From positions 124,001 through 188,000 of the forward strand of contig NZ_JAJADQ010000007.1 of NCBI RefSeq assembly GCF_020447315.1: DNA of 64,000 nucleotides, in the 5' to 3' direction. Both the position numbers and the translations under genes were made by a program. The DNA comes from Hymenobacter nitidus (GTDB lineage Bacteria; Bacteroidota; Bacteroidia; Cytophagales; Hymenobacteraceae). This document shows positions 51,945 through 61,347 of the stretch, piece by piece. How positions within the stretch are numbered: the first letter of the stretch is position 1; each line of letters opens with the position of its first letter. The notes under the pieces were generated by a model. The model was not told the DNA's origin and did no database searches. It worked only from the letters and a program-made list of their open reading frames with translations.

Positions 51945-52865
51945 TTACGGCAGTTCCGGCCACCACTGGCTGCGTTGCTCAAACCGCTGCCGGAACCCCA
52001 GCCACCCCTGCAGGCCGCCGCTGTGCACCGCCACCACCGTGCTGCCCACCGCAAAGCAGCCCTGCCGAATCTGGTCGAGCAGGGCAAACAGCAGCTTGCC
52101 GGTATATACAGGGTCGAGCAGCACCCCGTGCCGGGCCTGAAACTCGCGGATGAAGCCCAGCAGCTCGGGCGAAAAGTGCGCGTAACCGCCGAAGTGGTAG
52201 TCGGTCAGCAGCTGCCAGTTGCTATAGGTGTGGCCCATGGCCTCCCGGGTCAGCGCATCTATTTCTTCCCGCAAAAAGCCGCCGTTCTTCAGGGCCGCTA
52301 CGCCGATGGCCGTTTTTTGCCCCGCCAGCCCGGTGAGCATCCCCGCCAGCGTGCCGCCCGTACCGCAGGCTACTGCCACGGCATCGAAGTCGGTGTGCGC
52401 GGCCAGCTCGGGTATCAGCTCGGCGCAGCCTGGCAGGGCCAGGGCGTTGGTGCCGCCTTCGGGCAGCACGTAGGCCGGGCCGGTTTGGGTCAGAATTGCG
52501 GCCAATACCTCGGGCTCGTGCTTGCGGCGGTAGGTTTCCCGGTCGAGGTAGCGCAGTTCCATGCCGTCGGCCACGGCCCGGGCCAGGGTCGGGTTCAGCG
52601 GCAGCGTTTCTTCCCCGCGAATAAGGCCGATAGTGCGCAGGTTTTGCAGACGGCCAGCTGCGGCCACGGCGGCAATGTGGTTGGAAAACGCCCCACCAAA
52701 GGTCAGCAGCATATCATGGCCCTGCGCCTGGGCGGCTTGCAGGTTGTACTTAAGCTTCCGCCACTTATTGCCCGGTAGCTCCGGATGGGTCAGGTCGTCG
52801 CGGCATAGCAGCAGGCGGATGCCACGCTGGGATGCTATTGGCTCGTTGATTTCCTGAATAAGCAT
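51945..52865 (-). CDS. PLP-dependent ACC deaminase / D-cysteine desulfhydrase-like enzyme
   Basis: A 306-residue fold-type II PLP enzyme, ATG at 52865. The PLP lysine segment is HPELPGNKWRKLKYNL near residue 34. FGGAFSNHIAAVAAAGR and the glycine-rich phosphate loop AVACGTGGTLAGMLTGL are present. Family members deaminate D-cysteine or 1-aminocyclopropane-1-carboxylate, and some act as D-amino-acid ammonia-lyases. The actual substrate cannot be decided from sequence. A DUF4230 gene follows downstream. Confidence 0.9.
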   Translation of the reverse strand: MLIQEINEPIASQRGIRLLLCRDDLTHPELPGNKWRKLKYNLQAAQAQGHDMLLTFGGAFSNHIAAVAAAGRLQNLRTIGLIRGEETLPLNPTLARAVADGMELRYLDRETYRRKHEPEVLAAILTQTGPAYVLPEGGTNALALPGCAELIPELAAHTDFDAVAVACGTGGTLAGMLTGLAGQKTAIGVAALKNGGFLREEIDALTREAMGHTYSNWQLLTDYHFGGYAHFSPELLGFIREFQARHGVLLDPVYTGKLLFALLDQIRQGCFAVGSTVVAVHSGGLQGWLGFRQRFEQRSQWWPELP

Positions 52866-52890
52866 AGGGAAGGTAAAAGGCAAAACCCGT

Positions 52891-53069
52891 GTCATGGCGA
52901 GGCCAAAGGCCGTGGCACTCCGTCCTCTGCGCAGTACGTAATTACCTTTTAGCAGAAAGCCCTTTCCCGCACGAACAGGAAAGGGCTTTTTATTTTAGTC
53001 GGCTTTCTACATTTCAGCGGATGGATTGCCGCCGCTTGAGGTGCGGAATATCCTGCACCTCGCAAGGAC
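52891..53069. repeat. Nested composite repeat with inner hairpin, copy 1
   Basis: Outer ends GTCATGGCGAGG (52891) and CCTCGCAAGGAC (ending 53069) are imperfect complements. Inside, AAAGCCCTTTCC (52956-52967) pairs with GGAAAGGGCTTT (52978-52989) and a T-run follows. The same order (GTCAT head, GCGCAGTACG, inner hairpin) recurs at 63884. It fills the gap between the PLP-enzyme gene and the yfhO-like gene. Confidence 0.7.
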
Positions 53070-53091
53070 AGGCTAAGGCAACCAAGCCCCG

Positions 53092-55656
53092 CTAGGCAGC
53101 CATGCGTACTTCTTCTACCGGCGCGGTGGGCTTGCGCTTCACGGCGTAGAAGATGGTAGCCAGCAGGGCCAGAATCAGCAGGCCCGACGACACGAGCGAA
53201 ATCGTGTTGCCGATGGCGTACTCCTTGGGCTCGAACTTGAACTTGATGGTGTGCGTGCCAGCCGGTACGGGCAGGGCCCGCAGCACGTAGTTCACGCGCA
53301 TGTGCGGCACCGGCTTGCCGTCGAGGTAGGCATTCCAGCCGTCCTGGTAGTAGATTTCCGAGAACACCACGAAGCCATCCTGCACGGCCGTAGCGCGGTA
53401 GTTCATTTCGTCGGGCAGGTAGCCGGTCAGGGCAATGGTGGAGCCGGCGGCGGTGTAGGCCGTTTTATCGAGCTTGAACTTCGAGGCGTCGATGACGGCC
53501 GTGGTGGCGACGTTCAGGTTGGTGAGGGCCGCAATTTCCTGGTCGGGATTCTGCACTTTCTGCACTTCGCTCACAAACCAGGCATTGCCCAGGGCGCCGG
53601 GGTTGCGCTGCACGGGCTGCTTCGGGTCGCCGGTAATAACGTAGCGGGTGTTGAGCATCGCCAGCACCTGCGGGTTATTGGCCGAAATCTGGCGCTCAAT
53701 CAGATCCTGGTAGCGGCGTAGCTTGGCCCCGTGGTAGCCCCCGATGCTTTTGTGGAAATAGGAGGTATTGGCCTCGTTGAACGGGTTCTGCAGGTTCAGC
53801 ACCCGGTAGCTTAGGTCCGTGTCCTGCAGAATCTGCTGGTCGGCGGCGGTGGGTACAAACTGCTGGGCAATGGTTTCGCGCTGGAAGTTATTATCGTTCA
53901 GGTAGCGCTTGTCCACGCCCCAGAGGTCAACCAGGGTAAGGGCACCCATCAGCAACGCCGCGACGGTAACCGAGAGCTTGCGCTGCAGGTAGAAATACAG
54001 CACGCCGCCGGCCAGCAGAATGAAGACGATGGAGCGCAGTACGTCGGTGTGCATCAGGCTGGCGCGGTCGGCCCGCAGGGCATCCAGCGGGAAGCCCTGC
54101 TGCTGCATCTGCGCATCCACCGGCGCGGCAAAGTCGGCGCCCATGCCGGCCAGCCAGGCCAGCACGCAGATGCCGGCCGTGATGCCCACGGCGTACAGCA
54201 GCTTGCGTTTCAGCTCCGCCGACTCGGGTGAGGTAGTGCTCTGGCCGCTCAGGGCCGCCAGGCTCGGGTGGGTGCTGGCACCGGCCGTCGGTACCACGGC
54301 GGCCTGCGGGCGCAGGATGCGGGCCAGGGCCAGCACGGCCAGCAGCGGCATAGCCAGTTGGGCAATAACGAGGGCCATACTCACCGAGCGGAACTTGTTG
54401 TAGCCCGGGAAGTAGTCGAACATCAGGTAGTTGAACGTCTCGAAGTTCTTACCCCAGGCCAGCAGAATCGACAGGATAGTGCCCACCAGCAGCCAGGTGC
54501 GCGTGCGGCGGTCGGCCACAAACAAGCCCAGCACAAACAGGAAGCACACCACGGCCCCGATGTACACCGGACCGCTCGTGACGGGCTGGGCACCCCAGTA
54601 GAGGGGCAGCTGCTGCAGGTACTCGCGCAGCTGCACCGGCGGTACTCCCAGGCCGGCCAGAGCCTTGCCTGTCGCCGAGTTTTCGCTCAGGGAACCCGCG
54701 CTGGCGCCGCCGTAGTAGTTGGGAATCAGCAGGGTAATGGTTTCGCCCACGCCGTAGCTCCAGCCGAAGGCATAGTCCCGGTCGAGGCCGTTGCCGATGC
54801 CGTCTTCGCCGGCCGCCGCCGCCGGAGCGCCGGGGGCAGTCGGGGCGGGCGTGGTCAGTTCCGACTTGCCCCGGATGGAGTACTTGCCGTATTCAGCCGT
54901 GACGTAGAGGCGGCCGAAGCTGACACCCACGGCCAGCACGGCGGCAGCGGCCAGCAGGGCCGTGCGACCCAGAAAGTCGGACAGGCGCTTTTCGCGCAAG
55001 GCGGCAATCAGCTCCACGATGCCGAACACCACGACCAGAAGGAGCAAGTAGTAGGTAATCTGCAGGTGGTTGGAGCGCACGTTCATCGTCAGGCCCAGCG
55101 CAAACAGGGCCGCGCCCAGCCAGCGGTTGCGCCGGAACGTGACCAGCAGGCCCCCCAGAACCAGCGGCGCGTAAGCCAAAGCCAGCGACTTGGTGTTGTG
55201 GCCGGCGGCCAGAATAATCAGGTTGTAGCTGCTGAAGCCCAGGGCCACGGCACCGATGGTGGCCAGTAGCGGCCGCACCCCCAGGGCTACAAACAGCACG
55301 TAGCCGCACACCAGGGCCAGAAACAGGTTGGCGACGACGGCCGGCAGGTTCAGCGTGAAAATCTGGTGCAGGTAGATCGACAGGTCGCCGGGGAAGCGGG
55401 TGCTGATCAGGTAGGTCGGCATGCCGGAAAACATGGAGTTGGTCCACAGGGCTTCCTTGCCGGTTGCTTCGCGGTAGAGCTGGGCCTCGTGCGCCCCGCC
55501 GTTGAACTGCACTACGTCGTGCTGGGCCAGCGTTTTGCCATCAAACAGGATGGGCGAGAAGTAGAGAGCGGCCAGCGCCAGAAAGAATACGACGGCCAGC
55601 AGATGGGGCAACAGCCGGCGCCACAGCGGCACCGCCGGGGAAGAAACAGTAGTCAT
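53092..55656 (-). CDS. YfhO family membrane protein
   Basis: An 854-residue multi-spanning membrane protein of the GT-C-like YfhO family. TM1 is LLPHLLAVVFFLALAALYFS, and about 12 further helices are seen through residue ~620. A large periplasmic region follows (ILQDTDLSYRVLNLQNPFNE; AMLNTRYVITGDPKQPVQRN). A final TM lies near the C-terminus (ISLVSSGLLILALLATIFYA). In Gram-positives YfhO helps lipoteichoic acid glycosylation; the role in Bacteroidota is not known. It may transfer sugars from lipid carriers in cell-envelope glycans. Confidence 0.92.
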   Translation of the reverse strand: MTTVSSPAVPLWRRLLPHLLAVVFFLALAALYFSPILFDGKTLAQHDVVQFNGGAHEAQLYREATGKEALWTNSMFSGMPTYLISTRFPGDLSIYLHQIFTLNLPAVVANLFLALVCGYVLFVALGVRPLLATIGAVALGFSSYNLIILAAGHNTKSLALAYAPLVLGGLLVTFRRNRWLGAALFALGLTMNVRSNHLQITYYLLLLVVVFGIVELIAALREKRLSDFLGRTALLAAAAVLAVGVSFGRLYVTAEYGKYSIRGKSELTTPAPTAPGAPAAAAGEDGIGNGLDRDYAFGWSYGVGETITLLIPNYYGGASAGSLSENSATGKALAGLGVPPVQLREYLQQLPLYWGAQPVTSGPVYIGAVVCFLFVLGLFVADRRTRTWLLVGTILSILLAWGKNFETFNYLMFDYFPGYNKFRSVSMALVIAQLAMPLLAVLALARILRPQAAVVPTAGASTHPSLAALSGQSTTSPESAELKRKLLYAVGITAGICVLAWLAGMGADFAAPVDAQMQQQGFPLDALRADRASLMHTDVLRSIVFILLAGGVLYFYLQRKLSVTVAALLMGALTLVDLWGVDKRYLNDNNFQRETIAQQFVPTAADQQILQDTDLSYRVLNLQNPFNEANTSYFHKSIGGYHGAKLRRYQDLIERQISANNPQVLAMLNTRYVITGDPKQPVQRNPGALGNAWFVSEVQKVQNPDQEIAALTNLNVATTAVIDASKFKLDKTAYTAAGSTIALTGYLPDEMNYRATAVQDGFVVFSEIYYQDGWNAYLDGKPVPHMRVNYVLRALPVPAGTHTIKFKFEPKEYAIGNTISLVSSGLLILALLATIFYAVKRKPTAPVEEVRMAA

Positions 55657-55982
55657 CAGACGAAAAAAGAGTCGGAAAATGGCCCGCCTGCCGCACCCGG
55701 CAGTCAGGTAGCCCGAAGGTAGCCCGTTTATTTTATTTCAGGAACCCCAGGTGGCTACTAGAGGGCCGGTGGAGCCCACCGCGGCTCTCTGGTTCCACAG
55801 ATCAGCCAGCCTGGACCAAAGTAGGATAATACCCGGATGGTAGATAGAGAGTAGGGCCATACTGCCTTTAGGCTGCTTCTAGGCTGCCTCTAGGCTTTGT
55901 TTGGACAAGACAGGGAGTCGGCGGCGGGAGGGAAGGGGGTGAAATTGGACAAAAGCGCGCCGGGGTAGGGAGTAGCGCCTGG
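55657..55982. other. Intergenic region with small repeats, no gene
   Basis: GGAACC (55741) and GGTTCC (55791) bracket an imperfect hairpin. Three tandem 11-base words of the form TAGGCTGCYTC run from 55869 to about 55899. It holds the upstream region of the yfhO-like gene and the 3' side of the next transporter gene. No ORF has support. Confidence 0.55.
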
Positions 55983-56882
55983 CTAGGCTGCCCGCCGCCC
56001 TACGTTCCAGCCCGAGTTATACAGCACCACCGACAGCAGAATCACGCCGTAAGCCAGGCCTTCCTGCAGCGTGGCCTGCTCGCCGAAGTAGAGAAAAGCC
56101 AGCAGAAAGCTGATGACCGGGTTCAGGTACATCAGGATGCCGACCGTGCCCGACGGTAGGGCGTTAAGGGCAAATAGGTTCAGAAACAAGGGAATAACCG
56201 TGAAGCCCACGCTCAGCACCGCCGCCATCAGCAGCAGGTAGCCGTCCTGAAAGCCGGCCGCGGGGTCGGCGCCCAGCAGGCGGGCCGTAGGCAGAATCAC
56301 CAAGGCCGCCAGGCTCAGCTGCACCGTGAGCAGCACCAGCCGGTCGTAGCCCTGCAGCTTGCGCTGGGTAATGAGGTAGGAAGCATAGGTAAAGGCCACC
56401 ACTAGGCTCATCAGCACATTCTGCCAGGCGCCGGTGCCCAGCAGGGCGCAGCTCACGGCACTGAGGCCGATGGCCAGCCACTGGTTTAGCCGTAGCTTTT
56501 CGCCCAGCACCACGAAGCCCAGCAAGGCCGTCAGGATGGGGCAGATGAGGTAGGCAAAGGAGCCGGCCTGCACGCTCACCTTATTCACGACATAGATGAA
56601 CAGCAGCCAGTTGCTGGTGAGCAGGGCGCCGCCCACCACGGTGCTGAAGGCCACGCGCCGCCGCTCGACACCGCCGGCCCGCTGCCACTGCTGCCAGGTT
56701 GCGCGCACCGTGGCGCGGCGGGCCGTCAGGTTGATGAGCAGCAGCAAAGCCAGGGAAAGCAAGACCCGAAAAAAGAGAATCTGCCCGCTGCTGTAGCCAG
56801 CCATCAGGCGCAGCGGAATCGGGAAAAAGCCCCAGATGAGAAATGCGGCCAGCGCGGCCAGGTGATGAGGGGAGAGTTTCAA
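55983..56882 (-). CDS. EamA/RarD-type DMT transporter
   Basis: A 299-residue permease with ten TM helices and a TTG start; no ATG exists before residue 28, and the N-terminal SPHHLAALAAFLIWGFFPIP is the family start. RarD features are FFRVLLSLALLLLINL, VVGGALLTSNWLLFIYVVNK and LMYLNPVISFLLAFLYFGEQ. RarD-like proteins are putative exporters of unknown substrate. A TACCTTTG box lies about 30 bases upstream. Confidence 0.9.
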   Translation of the reverse strand: MKLSPHHLAALAAFLIWGFFPIPLRLMAGYSSGQILFFRVLLSLALLLLINLTARRATVRATWQQWQRAGGVERRRVAFSTVVGGALLTSNWLLFIYVVNKVSVQAGSFAYLICPILTALLGFVVLGEKLRLNQWLAIGLSAVSCALLGTGAWQNVLMSLVVAFTYASYLITQRKLQGYDRLVLLTVQLSLAALVILPTARLLGADPAAGFQDGYLLLMAAVLSVGFTVIPLFLNLFALNALPSGTVGILMYLNPVISFLLAFLYFGEQATLQEGLAYGVILLSVVLYNSGWNVGRRAA

Positions 56883-56911
56883 GACAGGTAATAGGGAGCT
56901 GAGAAAGAACG

Positions 56912-56919
56912 CAAAGGTA
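56912..56919 (-). promoter_or_regulatory. Bacteroidota -7 box (TACCTTTG, minus strand)
   Basis: The plus strand reads CAAAGGTA. This is TACCTTTG toward the RarD-type gene, 29 bases before its TTG start, and supports that start. Confidence 0.5.
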
Positions 56920-56974
56920 CGCTACTTGGCCGCGCCGCGCGAGGCTGGCCCGTAAGCAGGGCCCGAAACCCTGC

Positions 56975-56982
56975 TACCTTTG
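56975..56982 (+). promoter_or_regulatory. Bacteroidota -7 box (TACCTTTG) for murF-alr
   Basis: TACCTTTG lies 20 bases before the ATG at 57003. Together with the opposite box at 56912 it defines a compact divergent promoter region. Confidence 0.55.
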
Positions 56983-57002
56983 CCCCTGTTTTCTCTTCCG
57001 TT

Positions 57003-59498
57003 ATGCTGCTTTTCTCCGACCTGCCAGCCCTTACCGGCGGCTCCCTGCTCCAGGCCCCGGCTTCCCGGGCCCGCATTCAGCACCTGCTGCTCGACAGCCG
57101 CCGTGTGGGGCAGCCTGCCGGCTCACTGTTCTTCGCCATCCGGGGCGCGCAGCACGATGGGCACCGCTACCTGCCCGACCTCTACCGGCAGGGCGTGCGC
57201 CAGTTCGTGGTCGACCATCCAGCGGCTATTGCGGGCGGCGCGGCGGCCTTTCCCGAAGCGGGCTTTTTGGTGGTTGACGACACGCTGACGGCCCTGCAGG
57301 CTATAGCGGCCCAGCACCGGCGGCAGTTCCGCATTCCGGTGTTCGGCATCACCGGCTCCAACGGCAAAACCATCGTCAAGGAGTGGCTGGCCCAGCTGCT
57401 GAGCTCGGATGAGCTGCTGTGCAAAAGTCCGCGCAGCTACAATTCCCAAGTCGGTGTACCGCTGAGCGTGTGGGAGCTGAATGCCTCGCACACGCTGGGT
57501 ATTTTCGAGGCCGGTATTTCCGAGAAAGGCGAAATGGCACGGCTGGAGCGCGTTATTCAGCCCACGCTGGGCCTCTTCACCAATCTGGGCACGGCCCACG
57601 ACGCGGGCTTTGCCTCGCCGGCGGAAAAGGTGGCCGAGAAGATGCAGCTGTTTAAAGATGTCGACACGCTCTTTTACTGCCGCGACCATGAGGCCATTCA
57701 CGCGGCAGCCCAGGCCCAGCTGGGGGCGGCCCGTACCTTCACCTGGAGCCGCCACCACAGCTACGATACCCACGTGGCCGTGTCGGTGCTGGAAGCTTCG
57801 GCGGGCCGCACGGTGGTGCGCGTGGTGCTGGAGCGGCCCCTGAAGCAGGAGCACACCTTCACGCTGCCCTTTGCCGATGAGCCCTCGGTGGAAAATGCCC
57901 TGCACGGCTTGGCGGTGCTGCTCTGGCGGCAGGTGCCGGCCCCGGAAATTCAGCGCCGCCTCGACCGGCTGCTGCCCGTGGCCATGCGCCTGGAAATGAA
58001 GCAGGCCCTGAACGACTGCTACGTACTCGACGACACCTATAATAACGACCTGGCCGGCCTGCGCCTGGCCCTCGACGCGCTGGCCCGCCAACCCCGCCGC
58101 GGCCGCCGTACCCTGATCTTGTCCGACGTGCTCGAATCTGGGTTGCCCGCTGCCGAGCTGTACGCCCACGTGGCTGCACTGCTGCCCACCCACGGCGTGG
58201 AGCGGCTGGTCGGCATCGGGGCGGAAATCAGTGCGCATCAGGCAGCCTTCAGCGTGGCCCAAGCCGAATTCTACGAATCCACGGAAGCATTTCTGGCGGC
58301 TTTTCAGCCCGAGCAGTTTCACCAGGAAACCATTCTGGTAAAAGGCGCCCGGCGCTTCGGTTTCGAGCGGATTGTGGCGGCCTTCCAGCAGAAGATTCAC
58401 GGTACGGTACTCGAAGTCAACCTCGACGCGCTGGTCCACAACCTGAACTTCTACCGCGCCCGGCTGCAGCCCGGTACCCGCCTGATGGTCATGGTCAAGG
58501 CGTTTGCCTACGGCAGCGGCTCCTACGAGGTGGCTAATCTGCTGCAGTTCCACCGCGCCGACTACCTAGCCGTAGCCTACGCCGACGAAGGCGTGGAGCT
58601 GCGCCAGCACGGCATTAGTCTCCCCGTGATGGTGATGAACCCCTCCCCGGATTCGTTTCAGAAGCTGCGGCAGTACCACCTGGAGCCCGAAATCTACTCC
58701 TTCGAGCGGCTGCAGGAATACCTGCGCGCCGCTCAGGAGCAGGCCATGCCCGCCATTCACCTCAAGCTCGATACCGGCATGCGCCGCCTGGGCTTCGCCG
58801 AAGAGGACCTGCCCGAATTGTGCGCGTTGTTGCAGGCCAACGCCGCCCACCTGCGCGTGGCCAGCGCCCTTACCCACCTGGCCGGGGCCGACGAAGAGCA
58901 GCACAACGATTTCTCGCGCCAGCAGCTGGCCGCGTTTCAGCGCATGACCCCGCAGGTCGAAGCGGCGCTGGGCTACTCCATTATCAAGCACGCCCTGAAC
59001 TCGGCCGGCATCGTGCGCTTCCCCGAGGCGCACTACGACATGGTGCGCCTCGGTATTGGCCTCTACGGGGTGGAAGCCAGCGGTCAGCAGCCCAATGCTC
59101 TGCGCCCGGTCAGCAGCCTGCGTACCACTATTTCCCAGATCAAAACCCTGGCCCCGGGCCATACGGTGGGCTACGGCCGCCGCGGCGGACCGGTGGACTA
59201 TGAGCGGCGCATTGCTACCTTGGCCATTGGCTACGCCGACGGCTACGACCGGCGCTTCGGCAATGGGGTAGGGGAGGTGGTCATCCGGGGGCGGCGGGCC
59301 CCGATTGTAGGCAACGTGTGTATGGATATGTGCATGGCCGACGTCACGCACATCAGCGGAGTGCAGCCCGGCGACTCGGCCGTGGTGTTTGGCGAGGAAA
59401 TGCCCCTGCGCGAAGCCGCCGCCCGCATCGGCACGATTCCCTACGAGCTGCTGACCAACGTAAGTGAGCGGGTGAAGCGCATTTTCTTCGCCGAGTAA
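57003..59498 (+). CDS. murF-alr: Bifunctional MurF ligase / alanine racemase
   Basis: An 831-residue fusion for peptidoglycan precursor synthesis. The N-terminal MurF part (~1-455) adds D-Ala-D-Ala to UDP-MurNAc-tripeptide; its ATP loop is FGITGSNGKTIVKEW, and YNSQVGVPLSVWEL and LDDTYNNDLAGLRLALD follow. The C-terminal alanine racemase (~460-831) has the PLP Lys499 in MVKAFAYGSGSYEV. Its catalytic Tyr is probably in HTVGYGRRGG, followed by the IATLAIGYADGYDRRF signature. The racemase supplies D-Ala for the ligase substrate. The fused form is known in Bacteroidota. A lipoprotein with an OmpA domain follows after 80 bases. Confidence 0.96.
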   Translation: MLLFSDLPALTGGSLLQAPASRARIQHLLLDSRRVGQPAGSLFFAIRGAQHDGHRYLPDLYRQGVRQFVVDHPAAIAGGAAAFPEAGFLVVDDTLTALQAIAAQHRRQFRIPVFGITGSNGKTIVKEWLAQLLSSDELLCKSPRSYNSQVGVPLSVWELNASHTLGIFEAGISEKGEMARLERVIQPTLGLFTNLGTAHDAGFASPAEKVAEKMQLFKDVDTLFYCRDHEAIHAAAQAQLGAARTFTWSRHHSYDTHVAVSVLEASAGRTVVRVVLERPLKQEHTFTLPFADEPSVENALHGLAVLLWRQVPAPEIQRRLDRLLPVAMRLEMKQALNDCYVLDDTYNNDLAGLRLALDALARQPRRGRRTLILSDVLESGLPAAELYAHVAALLPTHGVERLVGIGAEISAHQAAFSVAQAEFYESTEAFLAAFQPEQFHQETILVKGARRFGFERIVAAFQQKIHGTVLEVNLDALVHNLNFYRARLQPGTRLMVMVKAFAYGSGSYEVANLLQFHRADYLAVAYADEGVELRQHGISLPVMVMNPSPDSFQKLRQYHLEPEIYSFERLQEYLRAAQEQAMPAIHLKLDTGMRRLGFAEEDLPELCALLQANAAHLRVASALTHLAGADEEQHNDFSRQQLAAFQRMTPQVEAALGYSIIKHALNSAGIVRFPEAHYDMVRLGIGLYGVEASGQQPNALRPVSSLRTTISQIKTLAPGHTVGYGRRGGPVDYERRIATLAIGYADGYDRRFGNGVGEVVIRGRRAPIVGNVCMDMCMADVTHISGVQPGDSAVVFGEEMPLREAAARIGTIPYELLTNVSERVKRIFFAE

Positions 59499-59578
59499 AA
59501 GTGGGCGGCAGGGCCAGAAACAAACCTGAGCAGTGTTTCTGCGTAAGCGGGCTTCCATCCCTCCCTTTCCACAGCCAC

Positions 59579-60199
59579 ATGAAAAAGCATATTCTCTCCG
59601 TCGTAGCACTCATTGCCCTCCTGACGGCCTGCGATAATCTCAAGAACCCCGAAACCAAGGACCAGCCCCAGGAAGCCACCCAGGATACTGCTGTGGTGTA
59701 CCGGGACGGTGAAACCGCCGCCGGCGCCGCTACTGCCGCCACCGATGCCGTGGGCAGCGGCTGGGACTTGGCCAAGCAGAAGCTGGCCGACGTGAAATAC
59801 CCCGAGGTAAACGTGGCCGACGTGTCGGTGCGCGGCAACGAGGAATACAGCGTGTACGGTGTGGAAGAAGCCGTCCTGTTCGATACCGACAAGGCCGAGA
59901 TTAAAGCCGGCGCCAGCAAGGCCCTGGAGCAGATTTCGGCTTCTATCGGCCAGCGCTACGCTACCGGCCCGGTCTACATCATGGGCTTTGCCGACTCCCG
60001 CGGCGACAAAAGCTACAACCGCGAGCTGAGCGAGAAGCGGGCCAATGCGGTGAAGGCCTGGCTGAGCCAGAACGGTAAAATCGATGCCTCGCGCGTAAGC
60101 GTGGAGCCCATGGGCGAAAGTGAGCCGGTCGCCTCCAACGCTACTGCCGAAGGACGCCAGCAAAACCGCCGCGTCGAAATTGCCGTCCGCACCAAGTAA
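59579..60199 (+). CDS. OmpA-family lipoprotein
   Basis: A 206-residue outer-membrane lipoprotein; the ATG at 59579 yields a lipoprotein signal (HILSVVALIALLTACDNL) with lipobox LTAC. A linker region rich in Ala, Thr and Gly (about 40-65) precedes the OmpA C-terminal domain at ~95-206 (EEAVLFDTDKAEIKAGASKA, then YIMGFADSRGDKSYNRELSE and KRANAVKAWL, then GRQQNRRVEI). This domain binds the diaminopimelate of peptidoglycan, tethering the outer membrane to the wall. It may share a transcript with murF-alr. A strong terminator follows. Confidence 0.94.
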   Translation: MKKHILSVVALIALLTACDNLKNPETKDQPQEATQDTAVVYRDGETAAGAATAATDAVGSGWDLAKQKLADVKYPEVNVADVSVRGNEEYSVYGVEEAVLFDTDKAEIKAGASKALEQISASIGQRYATGPVYIMGFADSRGDKSYNRELSEKRANAVKAWLSQNGKIDASRVSVEPMGESEPVASNATAEGRQQNRRVEIAVRTK

Positions 60200-60224
60200 A
60201 CTCCGGCTTTACACCTCTATTGCA

Positions 60225-60262
60225 ACAAAAAAGGCCGCAACGTGAGTTGCGGCCTTTTTTGT
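60225..60262. terminator. Bidirectional terminator
   Basis: AAAAAAGGCCGCAAC pairs perfectly with GTTGCGGCCTTTTTT across GTGA. It closes the OmpA gene and the converging gene at 60278. Confidence 0.95.
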
Positions 60263-60277
60263 GTTCAAGCATTTTGC

Positions 60278-61177
60278 TTAGTCTTTGATCATATCTACTT
60301 CGGCCTTGATCATGGCGTTGTAGCGCATGCCGTTGTTGGCCAAAGTAATCAGGCTCCAGCCTTTGCCGATGGAGTAGGTCCAGGTGCGGCTTTCCTTGAA
60401 TTCGAAGGTGGGACGCATGATCTGACCGTAGGGCGTGTAGGTTTCCATGAAGTTGGTGGTGTAGAACTTATCACCACTCACAATCCATTCCATGGCGACG
60501 AAGAAGCCTTCTTCCGGGGCCGGCACGTTGTATTGGGTCAGGTCGATGGTGTACCACTCGCCGCCTTTGGGAGCGGATACCACTACGTTGTCGGTCAGGA
60601 TGTCGGTGTTGGGCGAGTTGTAGTTGCCGTCGGCCTTGTAGAGCCGCACGCGGAACGGTTCGCGGGGAAAGCCGTTCTCACCGATGTAAAACGATACGGA
60701 GCGCACGTTGCCGAGCTTCTTGCTCTTGTCGTTCTTCACGAAGAAAGCGTACTGCTGACCGGGCAAGCCCTGAATCATGCCCTCGCCGGGCGTGCTGCCC
60801 TTCGAGCCCAGCGACAGGTCTTTGATCTTGCCGCCCTGCACTTTCACTTCGCTCAGCTCGATAACGCGCTTGGGTACCTCGATGATGAGGTCCTGCACGT
60901 TCGTGCCTTTTTTAATAAGGATGGCCTTGCGGAAGTAACCCAGGGCCAACACAACCAGGGAGTCCTGGGCGTTTTTCTCGGGCATCGGCATCTGGAAGAA
61001 GCCGTACTCGTTGGTGAGGGCACCACTTTGTTCCTCTTTCAGGCCAATAGACGCGAAAGGAATGGGTTCCTTGGTCTTCTGGTCTACGATGCGGCCCGAG
61101 ATTTTATTTTCTTGGGCAAAGCCTAGCGCTGGAAACAGCAGAACGAAGGCGAAAAGAGTAAGTAAGCGTTGGAGCAT
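60278..61177 (-). CDS. Carboxypeptidase-like regulatory domain protein
   Basis: A 299-residue exported protein. The signal peptide is LLTLFAFVLLFPALGFAQ. A CarboxypepD_reg-like domain (about 22-105) begins NKISGRIVDQKTKEPIPFAS and contains LTNEYGFFQMPMPEKNAQDS. The remaining ~190 residues are a beta-rich domain (FYIGENGFPREPFRVRLYKA) without a recognised family. It could be a surface or outer-membrane protein. The ligand is unknown. A TAGTTTTG box with an upstream TTG lies before the start. Confidence 0.85.
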   Translation of the reverse strand: MLQRLLTLFAFVLLFPALGFAQENKISGRIVDQKTKEPIPFASIGLKEEQSGALTNEYGFFQMPMPEKNAQDSLVVLALGYFRKAILIKKGTNVQDLIIEVPKRVIELSEVKVQGGKIKDLSLGSKGSTPGEGMIQGLPGQQYAFFVKNDKSKKLGNVRSVSFYIGENGFPREPFRVRLYKADGNYNSPNTDILTDNVVVSAPKGGEWYTIDLTQYNVPAPEEGFFVAMEWIVSGDKFYTTNFMETYTPYGQIMRPTFEFKESRTWTYSIGKGWSLITLANNGMRYNAMIKAEVDMIKD

Positions 61178-61203
61178 AGGTAGGCAGACTCTTAATTATA
61201 TCC

Positions 61204-61211
61204 CAAAACTA
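61204..61211 (-). promoter_or_regulatory. Bacteroidota -7 box (TAGTTTTG, minus strand)
   Basis: The plus strand reads CAAAACTA; on the minus strand TAGTTTTG fits TANNTTTG, 27 bases before the start at 61177. A TTG about 22 bases further upstream (CAA at 61234-61236) may be the -33 element. Confidence 0.45.
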
Positions 61212-61347
61212 CAATGAAAAGGGCGAAGAAAAGCAATACCTCCCTGAATATTTATAAATATGCAATTGCATTTCGGAATAATTCTAAATCAAATACTTAT
61301 ATGTTTTTCGGGGCTTGGCTTTACCGGAGCAGATACTATAATCTGCG

